Assembly: GCA_024516035.1 (NCBI GenBank)
Contig: CM044964.1
Span: forward strand, 15,207,575 to 15,271,574
Source of the DNA: Bactericera cockerelli
Lineage: Eukaryota; Arthropoda; Insecta; Hemiptera; Triozidae
Length of the DNA stretch: 64,000 bases
Direction: 5' to 3'
The position numbers and the translations under genes were made by a program. Below the pieces are notes generated by a model. That model was not told where the DNA came from. It saw only the letters and a list, made by a program, of their open reading frames with translations, and ran no database searches. Positions within the stretch are counted from its first letter, which is position 1. Every line of letters starts with the position of its first letter. Below, one piece after another: positions 21,587-33,191 of the stretch.

Positions 21587-24500
21587 CTAGCTCCGCAAAG
21601 CTTCCAGTCGACTTTTCATGTCCTCTAGCTCGTCCTGGTCATCTTCCTCAAGATCGCCCACTGCTTCCTCTTGTTTTTGTTTGGAAGAGGAGGGTGTGTC
21701 GGTAATCACAGCTGGCACCTTACCCAATGCTCCTGCTGTTAACTCCCACAGAACCTGAGGGTGAGGTTGAAGAATTAAGTTTAACTAAACCAACACAAAA
21801 AATTGAAAATTGTCAACCTACATCTCTAAGAGGATAAAGTGTTATCATAACAATATTCAAGATATCAGTTGAAATCTGTTAGATCCTGTATGTAGGCTTT
21901 GATTCACACTAAGGGCAAATATGTCAAGGAAAAGGCTTCTTTGTATTTGACATTTATTTTAATGAACACAGAAAAAGAAAGTTTTTTTACTCAAGAAATT
22001 AAAAAAACGCAGAAGGGTTCTTAATTAAGTTTTGGAATTGTATTTAAATTTATCCCTGCAGTGCTGTAATAAAGGTATAGTGTTCAAACTGAGGTAGGTA
22101 TCTAACTATACTTTATCAATTTCATTTCACTTACTTTATCAATCTCTTCCTGTGCTTGCTCCTCCATATCATCCATGTCTGGCTCTATAGACTCCATCGT
22201 CTCCTCTATCATCTCCTCCATGATACCAGCTCTCATCATTTCCTTAGACATCTCTCGCATGGTTGCCGCTACTTCAGGTACATTGACTAGACGCTGCATG
22301 GCTTGCATCACTTCTGTGCTCTTCTGGATAGACCCAGATACACGTAGGAGGGCTGAAGTGAAAATCATTATAGTTTTTGGGTAAGGTTGTAAGGGATGAC
22401 GAACAACTGACTGATAAACAGTATGGTGCTGGTTCAAATCAGTTGATCTATGGAATTTATTTTGGACCCATGATGTTAATTTTCATAAAATAAACCATCA
22501 TGTAAAAAATAATATAGATAGACCATTAGTCAATAGTTATACTTACATAATTGATTTTTCATCTGGAGTTGTATTGAATTTAGGTGAGCCTTTGATGTGT
22601 GTATTTTTGTGATGTGTTTTCTGGCATTTATGATTTCTTTTGCTAATGTTACACACACATCTTTGTCACCTTTCTTAGCAGCTTCTTTTAACGCTTTTTT
22701 CACTTTATCTTCTTCTCTCTCAATGGCTAAAATGAAAAATGAACAAAATATATTTATTTAACCATGATTTAAAGTCATTTCTAAACATAAACTCCTTTTA
22801 AGACAAAATCTTTAAAAGTTCTTGTAATGACAAGTGATTAGATGTTGTGAATTGCAGAGAAACAAAGGTGGATTTATGCATAAATTAATCTAATAAAAAT
22901 ACTTTATTTCTACAACTAGAATACTAAAAGTTATAAAGTTCTTAATGTAGACTGTCAGCTCAAGACTGGAAGTCTCATTAAGATTTAAATCTAGTTTATG
23001 ATTAAATGTTTGGGAGAGAGAGAAACAATGTTTTATTTATTAAACAACAATAAAACAAAAATGCTGTTGTTGTTGTGTTTTGTTGTTGTAGCCAGCTTGG
23101 CTATAGCCGGAGGTTTGAGAGATGGTCTCCAGCCAACTTTATTTCAAAGTTGGCTTATCCTGAACCACATACTTCTATGTGCGATCAACCATCATGAGGA
23201 CTTGGACTTTTCTTTATAAGCCATTAAACCCATAGGAAGAAACTGCAAGCTTGCCTGGCTTGTAAGGGTTGGCTAGTCAGTTCTCTGTTTATAGTCCTCT
23301 AGCGAGACACTGGTCTTCTCCCTGTTTAACGTCCCCCAGCCAAAAATGCTGTCAGCATTTTTGCTTATTGCTAAAAATACACAGCATACCAATCAGTAAA
23401 ATATTTAACTTGTTAGAATTCACAGCATGTTAAGTTATATGTGTGTATTAAAATCCTTCATCTGTTGTTCAAAGTTGTACATCCAAAATGGCATCCTTTT
23501 ATTTTACAGTAAACTTATTTTAGTTATTCTCCCTGTGCAAAAATCTCACCTCTTATTTGACGGTCAAGTTGGTATCCTTCTTTCCTTATTTTGTGGCACC
23601 AATCATTCACCTGCAAGAGGAAACAATTGTGTCATTATTGAGATAGAGAAAGTTTACTACATAATTGTTTTTTATTATCTTTCTCTTTTTTACTCTCTTA
23701 AAATACATAAATTAAAGTCCAACACCTAGGTATCTTTATTGTGTGTCTATGTAAGAGAGGGGGAGAAGAACAGCATCTAAAAGCAGGTTTTTTATTAATT
23801 TAAATGAAGCAAATTGGATCTGACCTGTTCACTGAAATTCACTTTTTTTATGACCAGACCAAAAAATCCTGACTGGAGTGGACTGGCCCGTTTGCTTGGT
23901 CATAGCTTTTGGTTTGGCAAGAAGAAGAAGAAGAAGAAAAAGAAGTGGATAGTTTCAAATGCAAAATGTAAACAAACACCGATATCTTTAATATAAATAA
24001 ACCAAAGTCCCAAAAATCACTTTTTTTAAATCTTCAAAATTTTGGTTCAGCAGTGTTAAAGCTCACTGCTTGGTCTTGTTCAGAGCTCACTGCTTGATCT
24101 TGTTCAGGCTTTTTGTTCAACTATAAAAACCGCTATAATTTATTATCACAATATGCACCAATTCAAAAGGTAGATGGTCATAGAGAAGAAAACACTTGGC
24201 AGGAAAGTATGTTCAAGACTTTATAGTCTTTTTCGAACAGTACCAATCTATAAAATAGATATGTGTGTTTCTATTCTACTACTTTATTTGTATCCAATGC
24301 TAGGTATTGGCTAAGAGTTTAACAAGGTATGGTGCATAATAAATACAGAAAAAAAACACCCCCTCATTAGTGTTGAAGAAAGAAAAAACATTAATATAAA
24401 ATTACAACTGAGCAAATTATCTATTCTGTGAGGAAAAATATCTAAATAAGTCATCCTTGTGAATAATGAAGCTTGAAGAGATTAGTTTCACCAGACAATG

Positions 24501-24677
24501 AAATATATTTCACAGTACAAGTGATTCTTATCAATAGTAGATAGTAACATCCTATAATCTTGAGAAGGAAAATCTGAGAAGAAACTTGAAGACCTACTGT
24601 AAAAGTGGAGGGAGTGTCGGAATAAGACGTACCTGCTCCTTGGGATCTCTTTCGTGCGTTTTTCCGAACAAACCCAT
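21587..24677 (-). CDS. CHMP3: CHMP3 / Vps24, ESCRT-III subunit
   Basis: Charged multivesicular body protein 3, which co-assembles with CHMP2 and CHMP4 into ESCRT-III filaments that cut membrane necks in endosomal sorting and cytokinesis. Five coding exons on the reverse strand, all GT-AG with matching phases: 24633-24677 (MGLFGKTHERDPKEQ), 23550-23610, 22547-22726, 22135-22352, 21587-21754. They give 223 residues, against 222 in human. Hallmarks: basic helical N-terminus, SGSIQKSTEVMQAMQ, MREMSKEMMRAGIMEEM, acidic linker, and a C-terminal MIM1-like helix DMKSRLEALRS. The start matches the family exactly. Introns carry an (AAC)n retroposon at 23060-23340. Confidence 0.95.
23060..23340 (-). repeat. 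Retroposon with (AAC)n tail
   Basis: Reverse-strand copy of a roughly 270-bp family running from CTGGGGGACGTTAAACAGGG to a GGCTACAACAACAAC-type tail. Relatives lie at 34650, 53224 and 61810; the last has a clear 11-bp target duplication. Located in a CHMP3 intron. Confidence 0.8.
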
Positions 24678-24911
24678 TATTCCTGGGCGAAATTTATCTT
24701 TGGTCTATGGTAAAATATGATATATATTCATGAATTTTCAGCAAATAATTGAGGAAAATTCAGTTTTCCATTTCCAAAGAACAAATTTTTGTTTTTGTTT
24801 GTTTAGATAATTTGATGATAAACTGATTGTTGAGAAGATAGCATCTGTTTACCTCTGAACAAAACGAACTGAAACTTCCCCTCTTTTCCCTTTATCTCGA
24901 CCATTTCAAAC

Positions 24912-26667
24912 GAAGTGTATTTTCTGTACTTAATCTCCCCCAATCTCGCATCAGCTGATCACAGATTAAGGATTTCTCCTCACGGCTTGTTCTTATTTCT
25001 CCTCCAATCTTAACCCGACGTTTTCGTCAGATCGAGATCAACGCCATTTTGAAATCAATTTGACTTTAAGTGTATTTTCTGTACTTAATCTCCCCCAATC
25101 TCGATCTGTAGAGATCAGAACGCCTCGACGCGCTCTAGCGATATAATCAGAGAAACTTAAATTAAGGGCTAGCTTCTCACAGTGAAATGTAAATAAAGAT
25201 TACTGATAAGGATTGATAAGAATATTTCATAGAATTGGAAATTTGAACTATCTGAATACCTTAGTATGACTATTTAGATTTCTGCGAGAGTTTCATTACC
25301 TACTTTTTCTCAAATTTTGATGTAAATCAAGTTACTATTCCATAGACTGTTCAGAAAATTTGGTGCATTCAACAAACAGCAGAGTTAACGATCACTGCAG
25401 CTTGAACCAGTGCTCTTTTGTAAATTGAAAACTGCCTTGATTTTTTTCATGAGAATTTCTCAGACATGATTGTCCTTATACTACACAGCGTCTTGCTTTC
25501 CAGATGTAGAACAAATGTACACTTGAGATTTATAAAGGTAATGCGAAAGGGAAACTCGAGCTAGCATTCTGTACATTATGCATTCATTTTCGGCGAAATA
25601 TGTAAATTGAGGATGTTAATAAAAGGTACTTTCATTATCAACAATGAACTTTCATACCTGTACAATTCCTAATCTTAAATCTGGCTCAAAATTCAAACTA
25701 GAACCTAATACCTAAACTGGTTTAAAGTAACCTAGTCATCGATAGAAAATCAAAAAAGTTAATGTAAATTTATGAAAACATAAACAAATAATAAAGATCT
25801 GCTGAAGGTCAACCTCAAAGTCAAATTGATTTCAAAATGGCGATTCTCAATCTGACGAAAACGTCGGGTTAAGATTGGAGGAGAAATAAGAACAAGCCGT
25901 GAGGAGAAATCCTTAATCTGTGATCAGCTGATGCGAGATTGGGGAGATTAAGTACAGAAAATACACTTTTTGAGGTTGACCTTCAGCAGATCTTTATTAT
26001 TAGTTTATGTTTTCATAAATTTTCATTAAATAAACTTTTTTGATTTTCTATCGATGACTAGGTTACTTTAAACTAGTTTAGGTATAAGGTTCTAGTTTTA
26101 ATTTTGAGCCAGATTTAAGATTAGGAATTGTACAGGTATCAAAGTTCATTGTTGATATTGAAAGTACCTTTTATTAACATCCTCAATTTACATATTTCGC
26201 CGAGAATGAATGCATAATGTACAGAATGCTAGCTCGAGTTTCCCCTTTGCATTACCTTTATTAATCTCAAGTGTACATTTGTTCTACATCTGGAAAGCAA
26301 GACGCTGTGTAGTAAGGACAATCACGTCTGAGAAATTCTCATGAAAAAAATCAAGGCAGTTTTCAATTTACAAGAGAGCACTGGTTCAAGCTGCAGTGAT
26401 CGTTAACTCTGCTGTTTGTTGAATGCACCAAATTTTCTGAACAGTCAATGGAATAGTAACTTGATTTACATCAAAATTTGAGAAAAAGTAGGTAATGAAA
26501 CTCTCGCAGAAATCTATATAGTCATAATAAGGTATTCAAATGAGTTCAAATTTCCAATTCTATGAAATATTCTTATCAATCCTTATCAGTAATCTTTATT
26601 TACATTTCACTGTGAGAAGCTCCCCCTAATTTAAGTTTCTCTGATTATCGCTAGAGCGCGTCGAGGC
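24912..26667. repeat. Nested palindrome III, cut by the scaffold gap
   Basis: Segment A (24912-25080) recurs inverted at about 25823-25968. Segment B (about 25105-25818) recurs inverted at 25966-26667. The layout is therefore A, B, A inverted, B inverted. A 35-bp direct repeat (AAGTGTATTTTCTGTACTTA...) starts both A and B. The inverted B arm ends abruptly at GCGTCGAGGC, where the Ns begin. No protein was recognised in it. Confidence 0.9.
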
Positions 26668-26767
26668 NNNNNNNNNNNNNNNNNNNNNNNNNNNNNNNNN
26701 NNNNNNNNNNNNNNNNNNNNNNNNNNNNNNNNNNNNNNNNNNNNNNNNNNNNNNNNNNNNNNNNNNN
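26668..26767. other. Assembly gap of exactly 100 N
   Basis: A round 100-N run is the usual placeholder for a scaffold join of unknown size. It falls inside an inverted arm on the left and next to an AAAT-tailed repeat on the right. Confidence 0.98.
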
Positions 26768-26917
26768 AAAATAAAGTGTAAATAAATAAAATAAATAAAT
26801 AAAAGGCAATAACCCCGCCCTTTAGTCTGGACATATAATATTATGTATATTTATTTATTTTTTCTTTATTTTTTTTCTTCTATTATATTGTATTTTAAGT
26901 TGTAATTATTTGTGTCG
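26768..26917. repeat. AT-rich AAAT-tailed dispersed repeat R
   Basis: Shares the CCCGCCCTTTAGT..GGACATATAAT core and AAGTGTAAATAAATAAAT end with copies at 31809-31975, 46875-47015, 54790-54960 and 59212-59345. The tail suggests a LINE-mobilised 3' end, but no coding part was seen. Confidence 0.6.
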
Positions 26918-27637
26918 TATACAGGGTGGACCAAAAAAACGTTTACACCCGTTAATGGTAGATTACTGACGACATTTCTAGGATGGATCTGCAATCCGTT
27001 TTTTCGGATTCGCCTTTATAACTGCACAAAGTGATTTTTTGCAACTTTCTGAAAAAGTCCGACTTTGGCTTATTCTTCAGATCAGAACTTTTTTCCTGTT
27101 TAAGATGAGTTGATTCTGAACAATTCTGCAGAAAGCCAACAAAATTTCGATGTTTCTAGCTACACAACTTTGTTTTTTACGGTTTGGTTTGGCATCTTTT
27201 TTGACACCTGAATAGAAAAAAAATTCTCATGTAAATTTTTTACACTTAGAAACACTCAAGATTTGCCCGAGCAAATTTGGCACAGACATGGGCAAGTTTG
27301 ATAAAAGTTGGCGGCCAACCCAAAGATGCTAAAAAATAATTTTACGATTTTTTATCACGTGAACTTCTGGGTAAACAAACCAGGTAAGTCTCAAAAAATG
27401 ATTTTCAAAATCTTAAAAGTGTTGACCGTGTAGAGTCGTCTTGTACTCAAAGAGTAATTAGCTATTTATGTCTGATAATTATTTTCCTTGGAATTAATTA
27501 GAGGCCAGTCAAATGAATGATTGTTTGTTTCTCGATGATAGTTTTCAAGCATATTTTTCTGCGTTCTATGAAATATTATCTTTTAAATTCTCGAGTTTTT
27601 TTAGTACAAGTTACATTATTATAATTCGGATGCTGAA

Positions 27638-27956
27638 ATGGCAGATACGCATTTAGCATATGGAGTTGCCAAGAGGAACATTTGGGATGACGTGAAAAAC
27701 ATAGTTTACGAAATACCAGTGGAGACGCAAGAGTAGCAGAATCTGGTAGCAAGAATCCTGTTGGCATTCAATGACCTGACTGTCGTGATATGACCATGCA
27801 GTTGAAAGCGACGTTAAACCCAAAAAAAAAAAAAAAAAAAAAAAAAATGACCTGACAGAAAAACCTGGAATCTTCCGCAACATTCGACGGAACATGATGA
27901 AGAGGTTCAACCTTTGCATCCAGGAAGGTGGACGCCACTTCCAACAGTTCCTCTGA
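27638..27956 (+). pseudogene. Transposase C-terminal remnant split by a SINE
   Basis: Reading MADTHLAYGVAKRNIWDDVK with a stop after VETQE, then LLAFNDLT, a 65-bp insertion, and the rest ending MMKRFNLCIQEGGRHFQQFL. Endings of this kind (R..LC....GRHF..L) are common in insect DDE transposases with CAGGGTGG ends; that is recollection, not a search. The inserted SINE separates two copies of AATGACCTGAC. Catalytic parts are absent. Confidence 0.6.
27781..27845 (+). repeat. 5'-truncated 5S-SINE with target duplication
   Basis: Only the last ~42 bp (ending GAAAGCGACGTTAAACCC) plus a long A tail, flanked by AATGACCTGAC at 27770-27780 and 27846-27856. This shows the family's 3' end and A tail, and that it moves by LINE-type retrotransposition. 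Confidence 0.9.
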
Positions 27957-28114
27957 GGGAATTGAGAAGGGAGAAAGAGAGAGAAAGGCAAGAAGGTAGA
28001 GGGACAGTTCTGAGTTAGAACTAAGGTACTAAAGTAATCGGTTTGTCATTGGTTTCAAAAATTTGTGTGAGGAGAATCCATAGTGTGTACTATGGCTAAA
28101 TAAAAAATGGCAAC

Positions 28115-28387
28115 AGTCTTTTTTTTAAGTGGGGTTTAACGTCGCTTTCAACTGCCATGGTCATATCACGACGGGGGTTTTACCCTCCATTCGCAGGAAA
28201 CTCACAAACCTGCTACTCACATTGACCTCACCCAGCCTGAGTGGGGCCGGGAAAAGCCAGCGTCACGAGAATTAGAATTTGAATGGTCACCCATCCAAGT
28301 CTTAACCTCGCTGGATGTCGCTTAACTTCGGTGTTCTGAAGGGAACCGGTGTATTCAACATGCCATCGACGCTGGCTGGCAACAGTC
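28115..28387 (-). repeat. 5S rRNA-headed SINE, fullest copy
   Basis: On the reverse strand the first ~95 nt follow 5S rRNA: GAACACCGAAGTTAAGCG and GAGGTTAAGACTTGGATGGG match the 5S regions GATCACCGAAATTAAGC and GGTTAGTACTTAGATGGG, which hold the pol III internal control. The body follows, with GGCTGGGTGAGGTCAATGTG, and the GCGACGTTAAACCCC end with A tail (28110-28135). Other copies or fragments: 4655, 6477, 11190, 21235, 27781, 47370, 52880, 54480, 55247, 55700, 62690. Confidence 0.85.
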
Positions 28388-28446
28388 TTTTTTATTTTGT
28401 AGTCATGATTTTTTTGCTGGCTCTGACATTCGGACCGGGTGGACTA

Positions 28447-30549
28447 CAGTGGCGGCTCCTGACTTCAAGACTAGGTGAAGACAAATTATACCCAGAAGTA
28501 TTGAAAAAATAAAATTATTAATTTATCAGATCTTAGTTCTTAAATATGGTCTCATAAACACAGCCCATTGTAAGTTATGGCTGTTTCCCTGCAAAGCATG
28601 ATTTTCTCTCATACCAGTTTTGCATCATATAAGTTTTTATAGGTACTTTTTTTGGAGAAACACTTGGTACTTAATAAATAAACAAGGCCAGCAGAACAAT
28701 TTGTCAACACTTGAGCTGGTACACAGCCATTCATTTTTCATAAGCCATTCAGGCTTGAACTGTATGGCTGTGGGGCAGGCATTTGCTTTACTTTTTTAGT
28801 GGTGGTTAGAAATTGGACATCCAGTAATCATAATATCTTTCATATCCTCATTACTTCTTAATCTGAATGGGGTTACATTTAATGTTTGAACCCCATGATT
28901 TTGTGGGAATCTCATTGTTTCTTTGAAATGTTGTTATTAATTATTCATCTTATTAAAATTATTAACTAAAAGATGGTAAAAAGGAATTAAAATAAAAATA
29001 TTAGGATTATACCTCAGTAGATAGGTAGGTACAACATTTTAAAGAGGGGTTAGAACTGGGAAGGAAAGAAAGTTAGTTGAAGACTAAAAATTACAATCCA
29101 AAACTGGAAGAAAATCCACCACCAGATTACAAAATAAATCTAAGAAAACATACTTACTACAAATATAAAATCAGCTTAAATTTGTGTTACCATTGATGTT
29201 TAAATGACTATTTATGAAAAACACAGATATTGCCTTATAATTTTAAGTACTTCACTGGAAGCTGTGTGCTTAGCTACCTGCAACCTGCATAATTATAATG
29301 TTATTTCTGACACTGAAAGAAGTACATAGCTACTTCATATTCAACTTATTATGAAAAGCACAGGTCAGATCAGGTAGGAATAATGTTTCTATCCTGTATC
29401 AAACTATCAAATACTGGGAAATAACTTTATTAACTAGTTACACCAATTAAAAGTCACTTAATTACCGTTGAGAAGATTTGAAAATAATCTAATAAAATTT
29501 GAAAAGTGTTTTGTTTACATTCTAAAGATAAGAGATACAATGTTGCCAAGTTAATTTCATAGCTAAATTTCTACAAACTTCAAGAGCTATATTTTAAATT
29601 TAAAGAAATCCCTCAAATCATGTAAGACGTATATTTATTTAAAAAAATAATACTACACCGCCTGAACAGAATTTTCTCTTGAGAATTTCATTTCAACACG
29701 TCTAATTTCATGATTTTTTTTAAAGTGGTTCCATAGTCAGGATCTTAAACAGGACCACCATTGTCCCTATTTAAAAACTTCTTGGAACAACTAGATACCA
29801 GATTATCTTATTTGGCTCAATTTCGGTACCTACATTAAATAATTATCTCCGAGATTTGACTTCAATCGAGATGTCCTTTTTAAGACTATAGTTGACAAGA
29901 TACATAAATAGTTAAAATTTATTGGTATCGGCTATCGTTTAGTAACTATGTACAAAACTAGAACCCAAAAAATGAGAAATAATATCCAAAATTCCTGACA
30001 CAAAATCCTGCTTTCCTAACGCCTACGTTATTATTATTATTTTTTTTTTTCTAATATTACAAGATTGTGCTAGATATGGGAGGCTAAATCATTGACTGGT
30101 TTCCTAGGTCTGGCATAATGCTACTGGCAACAATGTTAATATCAAAAACACATGACATCGCACATGGTGGCTTCGTGACATTTCGTATGAGGTCGTGTAG
30201 ATAATGTAAACTGAATACAACTGAAGACTGTCCTCAGTAGCATATTACATAGATATAGTTCTTGCCTAATATTTCATGATACCTACTTGGAAATACTCAA
30301 CTCTGATTGGTTGATTCAAGGACAACTGAAGACAATTTCGAATTGTCTTCACATTTGGTGTTCTCCTTGGAAAGTAACATGAAATGTTAAGCAGCATTGA
30401 TCTATTTTACACAAAGCTTACTCTTTTTTTTTTTTTTTTTCTTTGAGTTGGATCAATTGTGCCATGTTCAAGGGATTATGAGTAGTGTTTTCACTGTTCA
30501 AAATTAGGTGAAAATGTCTTCAGTGTCTTCACCCGACGAGCCGCCACTG
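28447..30549. mobile_element. hAT-type element, 2.1 kb, non-autonomous
   Basis: The ends CAGTGGCGGCTC (28447) and GAGCCGCCACTG (to 30549) are perfect inverted repeats flanked by the 8-bp duplication GTGGACTA (28439-28446 and 30550-30557), the hAT hallmark. No transposase ORF is visible; the interior is AT-rich. Its right flank (GCTTACCACTGAGCTAATCG) is a tRNA-headed SINE, so it landed in an older repeat. Confidence 0.85.
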
Positions 30550-31808
30550 GTGGACTAGCTTACCACTGAGCTAATCGTGCGCTTCTAATCGTTTCTCATT
30601 GAACATACTAACACAAAATGTTTTTTTAAATACCTTTTTGCTTATATCAAAATAGTATAAAACATAATAAAGACTGCAAAAGTTTATTAATTTTACAAAA
30701 TATTATCTTGTTTTTTTCAAGACTTCTATTAAGAGTTGGCAATCAGTAAATATTTGTTATTTAATTAGTATTGTTAATGATAGAAGAACCTACCTACATA
30801 TTTACCTGGATTTATTTCATAAACTCTATTTTCGTTTGGAAAATTCGATAGTTTTTTTTTCTCTCGTATTGAAACATAAGAAAAACAAACCATCCTTACA
30901 TTATCAAGGCAGTCTCTCAGGGGCTTACATGAATAATAATTATGTGTATTGTGATACCAATAGTATCTGATATAACTCAATTTACAGATAGTATTACCCC
31001 CAAAAAAAACCATAAGTTGTTGGTGTTACAACAGGTCAGATACAGGTATCAATAAAATATTCCATCAGATTTTTTTGATAATTAAAATAATATTGACCGC
31101 CGAGAACTGAACCTCGGTCATGCGACTAACACTCTTAGCACTACCTCATCTAGCTACCACCACTGACAATCTGAGAAGCACGAAATTTATCATTTGAATT
31201 TTCCTAAACTGGCTGATGAAGGCATGTGAGACCGCGGTATTCAAAAAAGCAATGTAAACAATTTTTGTAAACAATACAAGACGCCCTTACACAGTCTACA
31301 GCTAGAAAACTCTTAGGATTTTTGAAGAGTTTTTGGCAAACATCTAATAATTTTTCCCAGAAGATCACGTGATAAAAAATCGTAAAATTATTTTTTAGCA
31401 TCCTCGGGGCGGCCGCCAACTTTTATCAAACTTGCCCATGTCTGTGCCAAAATTTGTTCGGACAAATGTCGAGTGTTTTATTTAGTAAAAAAGTTTTTTT
31501 GGGTGTTTTTTTCTGTTCAGGTGTAAAAAAATATGACAAACCAAATCGTAAAGAACAAAGTAGTGTAGCTAGAAACATCGAAATTTTGTTGGCTTTCTGC
31601 AAAAATGTTCAGAATCAACTCATCTTAAACACGAAAAAAGTACTGACCTGAAGAATAAGCCAAAGTCGGACTTTTTCGGAAAGTTGCAAAAAATCACTTT
31701 GTGCAGTTACGAAGGCGAATCCGAAAAAACGGAATGCAGATCCGGCCTGGAAATGTCGTCAGTAATCTACCATTAACGGGTGTAAACGTTTTTTTGGTCC
31801 ACCCTGTA

Positions 31809-31975
31809 TAATATGTATTGCCAATCTTTAGTTAGGACATATATCATGTATATATTTATTTATTTATTCTTTATTTTTTTCTTCTATTACATTGTATTTT
31901 AATTTGTAATTATTTGTGTTATATAATATAATATGTCCTATTAATTAAGTGTAAAAAAATAAATAAATAAAGTTT
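31809..31975 (+). repeat. Repeat R copy
   Basis: Starts at the right edge of the long-TIR transposon and includes TTTAGTTAGGACATAT and a GTGTAAAAAAATAAATAAAT tail. The transposon appears to sit between two R copies. Confidence 0.6.
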
Positions 31976-33191
31976 CATTTGAAACTCCATATAACACTGC
32001 AACCTAGTGAGATGAACATCGGGTATACCCCTGTTAGTTATGAGGAAAAAATTATGTGATAACAAGTTGGATTAATAAGTATAAGTAGTGCTTTATTTAG
32101 ACTGTCAGCGCAAGACAGGTAGTCCCATTATGCCAACAGTTTAACAAAGCACCTCTTTATTTATTTGAGTATAAATACAATTTGATTAATGTCTTCTCCT
32201 AAAATGTGTACTTTTTCCAATTTTCTAAACCCTTTCACGATTTACTGTCACCAGCTCGTGAAGAGTAAGTTGAACTTCCCTCAATGTGACCTGTAAAACA
32301 ATATGCCACATGATATACCACATTATATTTAAGCTTTTAAGTTGATCCATGACCAGCCTGACTGGGGTGCTGTAGGCAATTTTTTGTTGTTGCAAAAACC
32401 TATCCCCCAATTTTTTGTGTTTTCCCATATTTTCAGTTGCTCTTGAGATATGAGGGGATACCCTGTATAACAACAATACTATTGATAAGTCAAACGTGTC
32501 AGTTATTGCCTCATTTGGCTGACAGAAATTGAAGGATTCCATGGTGAGGTGTAAAAAAACCATACATATAATATAGAAAAGTTGAAATGAAAAAATAGTA
32601 ATATGGTTACAAAATAAAATCATAAACAAACAGGAAGTTATTTTTTTTATCTAAGAAAACAAAAGTACTGTTATTGAGTACATTTTTAAATAGAAAAATA
32701 AAAAAATGATAAATATGAAAAATAATTTGTGATAACAACAAGATGAATCAGTCCAACTGGGAGTAAAAATATACCCCAAAAATAATTTGTGATAACAACA
32801 ATATGAATCAGTCCAACTGGGGAGTAATAATATACCCCTAAAAAGGACTAAAGCAACCCCTAGTAAAGCAATATAATAATATAATTATATTATAGGTATA
32901 ATATAAATTATAAAATAAATATTGCATTGATAATCCATATTAAAAATATGCCAGCAATATGGTTGATACCCTAAACAATTAATATCACACTTCAATACAC
33001 ATTGATCTAAGGTTCAATTTTTTCATTATCTGGGGGCTGCTAAAGTCCTTATTATGACAGCAGTTGTCTAGGGTACTTATAAGCTGAAAGATTGTTATAT
33101 TTAAATAATTAAGAAACGTTTAACAGAATAACAAAAATTATGTAAGTTTAAAAGAGCTAGTTTTGAGCTGTTATCTAAGCATCAAACCCAC
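31976..33191. other. Non-coding DNA with a transposon-like fragment and a tandem duplication
   Basis: 32225-32480 on the reverse strand begins TATACAGGGTATCCCCTCAT and has a short open frame (ATENMGKHKKLGDRFLQQQK) resembling a DNA-transposon edge; no second end was found. A segment of about 70 bp is tandemly repeated (about 32705-32775 and 32776-32840). If UBR5 were intact, its fourth coding exon should lie here or leftward; none was found. Confidence 0.5.

Larger units (their letters stand above)
26920..31808. mobile_element. Long-TIR DNA transposon (Tc1/mariner-like) with nested insertions
   Basis: The termini TACAGGGTGGACCAAAAAAA and its mirror at 31790-31808 begin inverted arms of about 455 bp (to ~27375 and from ~31355). 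They are flanked by TA on both sides (26918-26919, 31809-31810). Inside lie a transposase C-terminal remnant, a truncated and a full 5S-SINE, a hAT element and a tRNA-like fragment (31085-31165). No intact transposase remains. Confidence 0.75.

Noticed and set aside
22175..22384. Plus-strand open frame over CHMP3
   Set aside because: Shadow of CHMP3 exon 4.
28290..28387. Possible 5S rRNA gene
   Set aside because: Only part of 5S is kept, with many mismatches, and it is joined to a SINE body and A tail.
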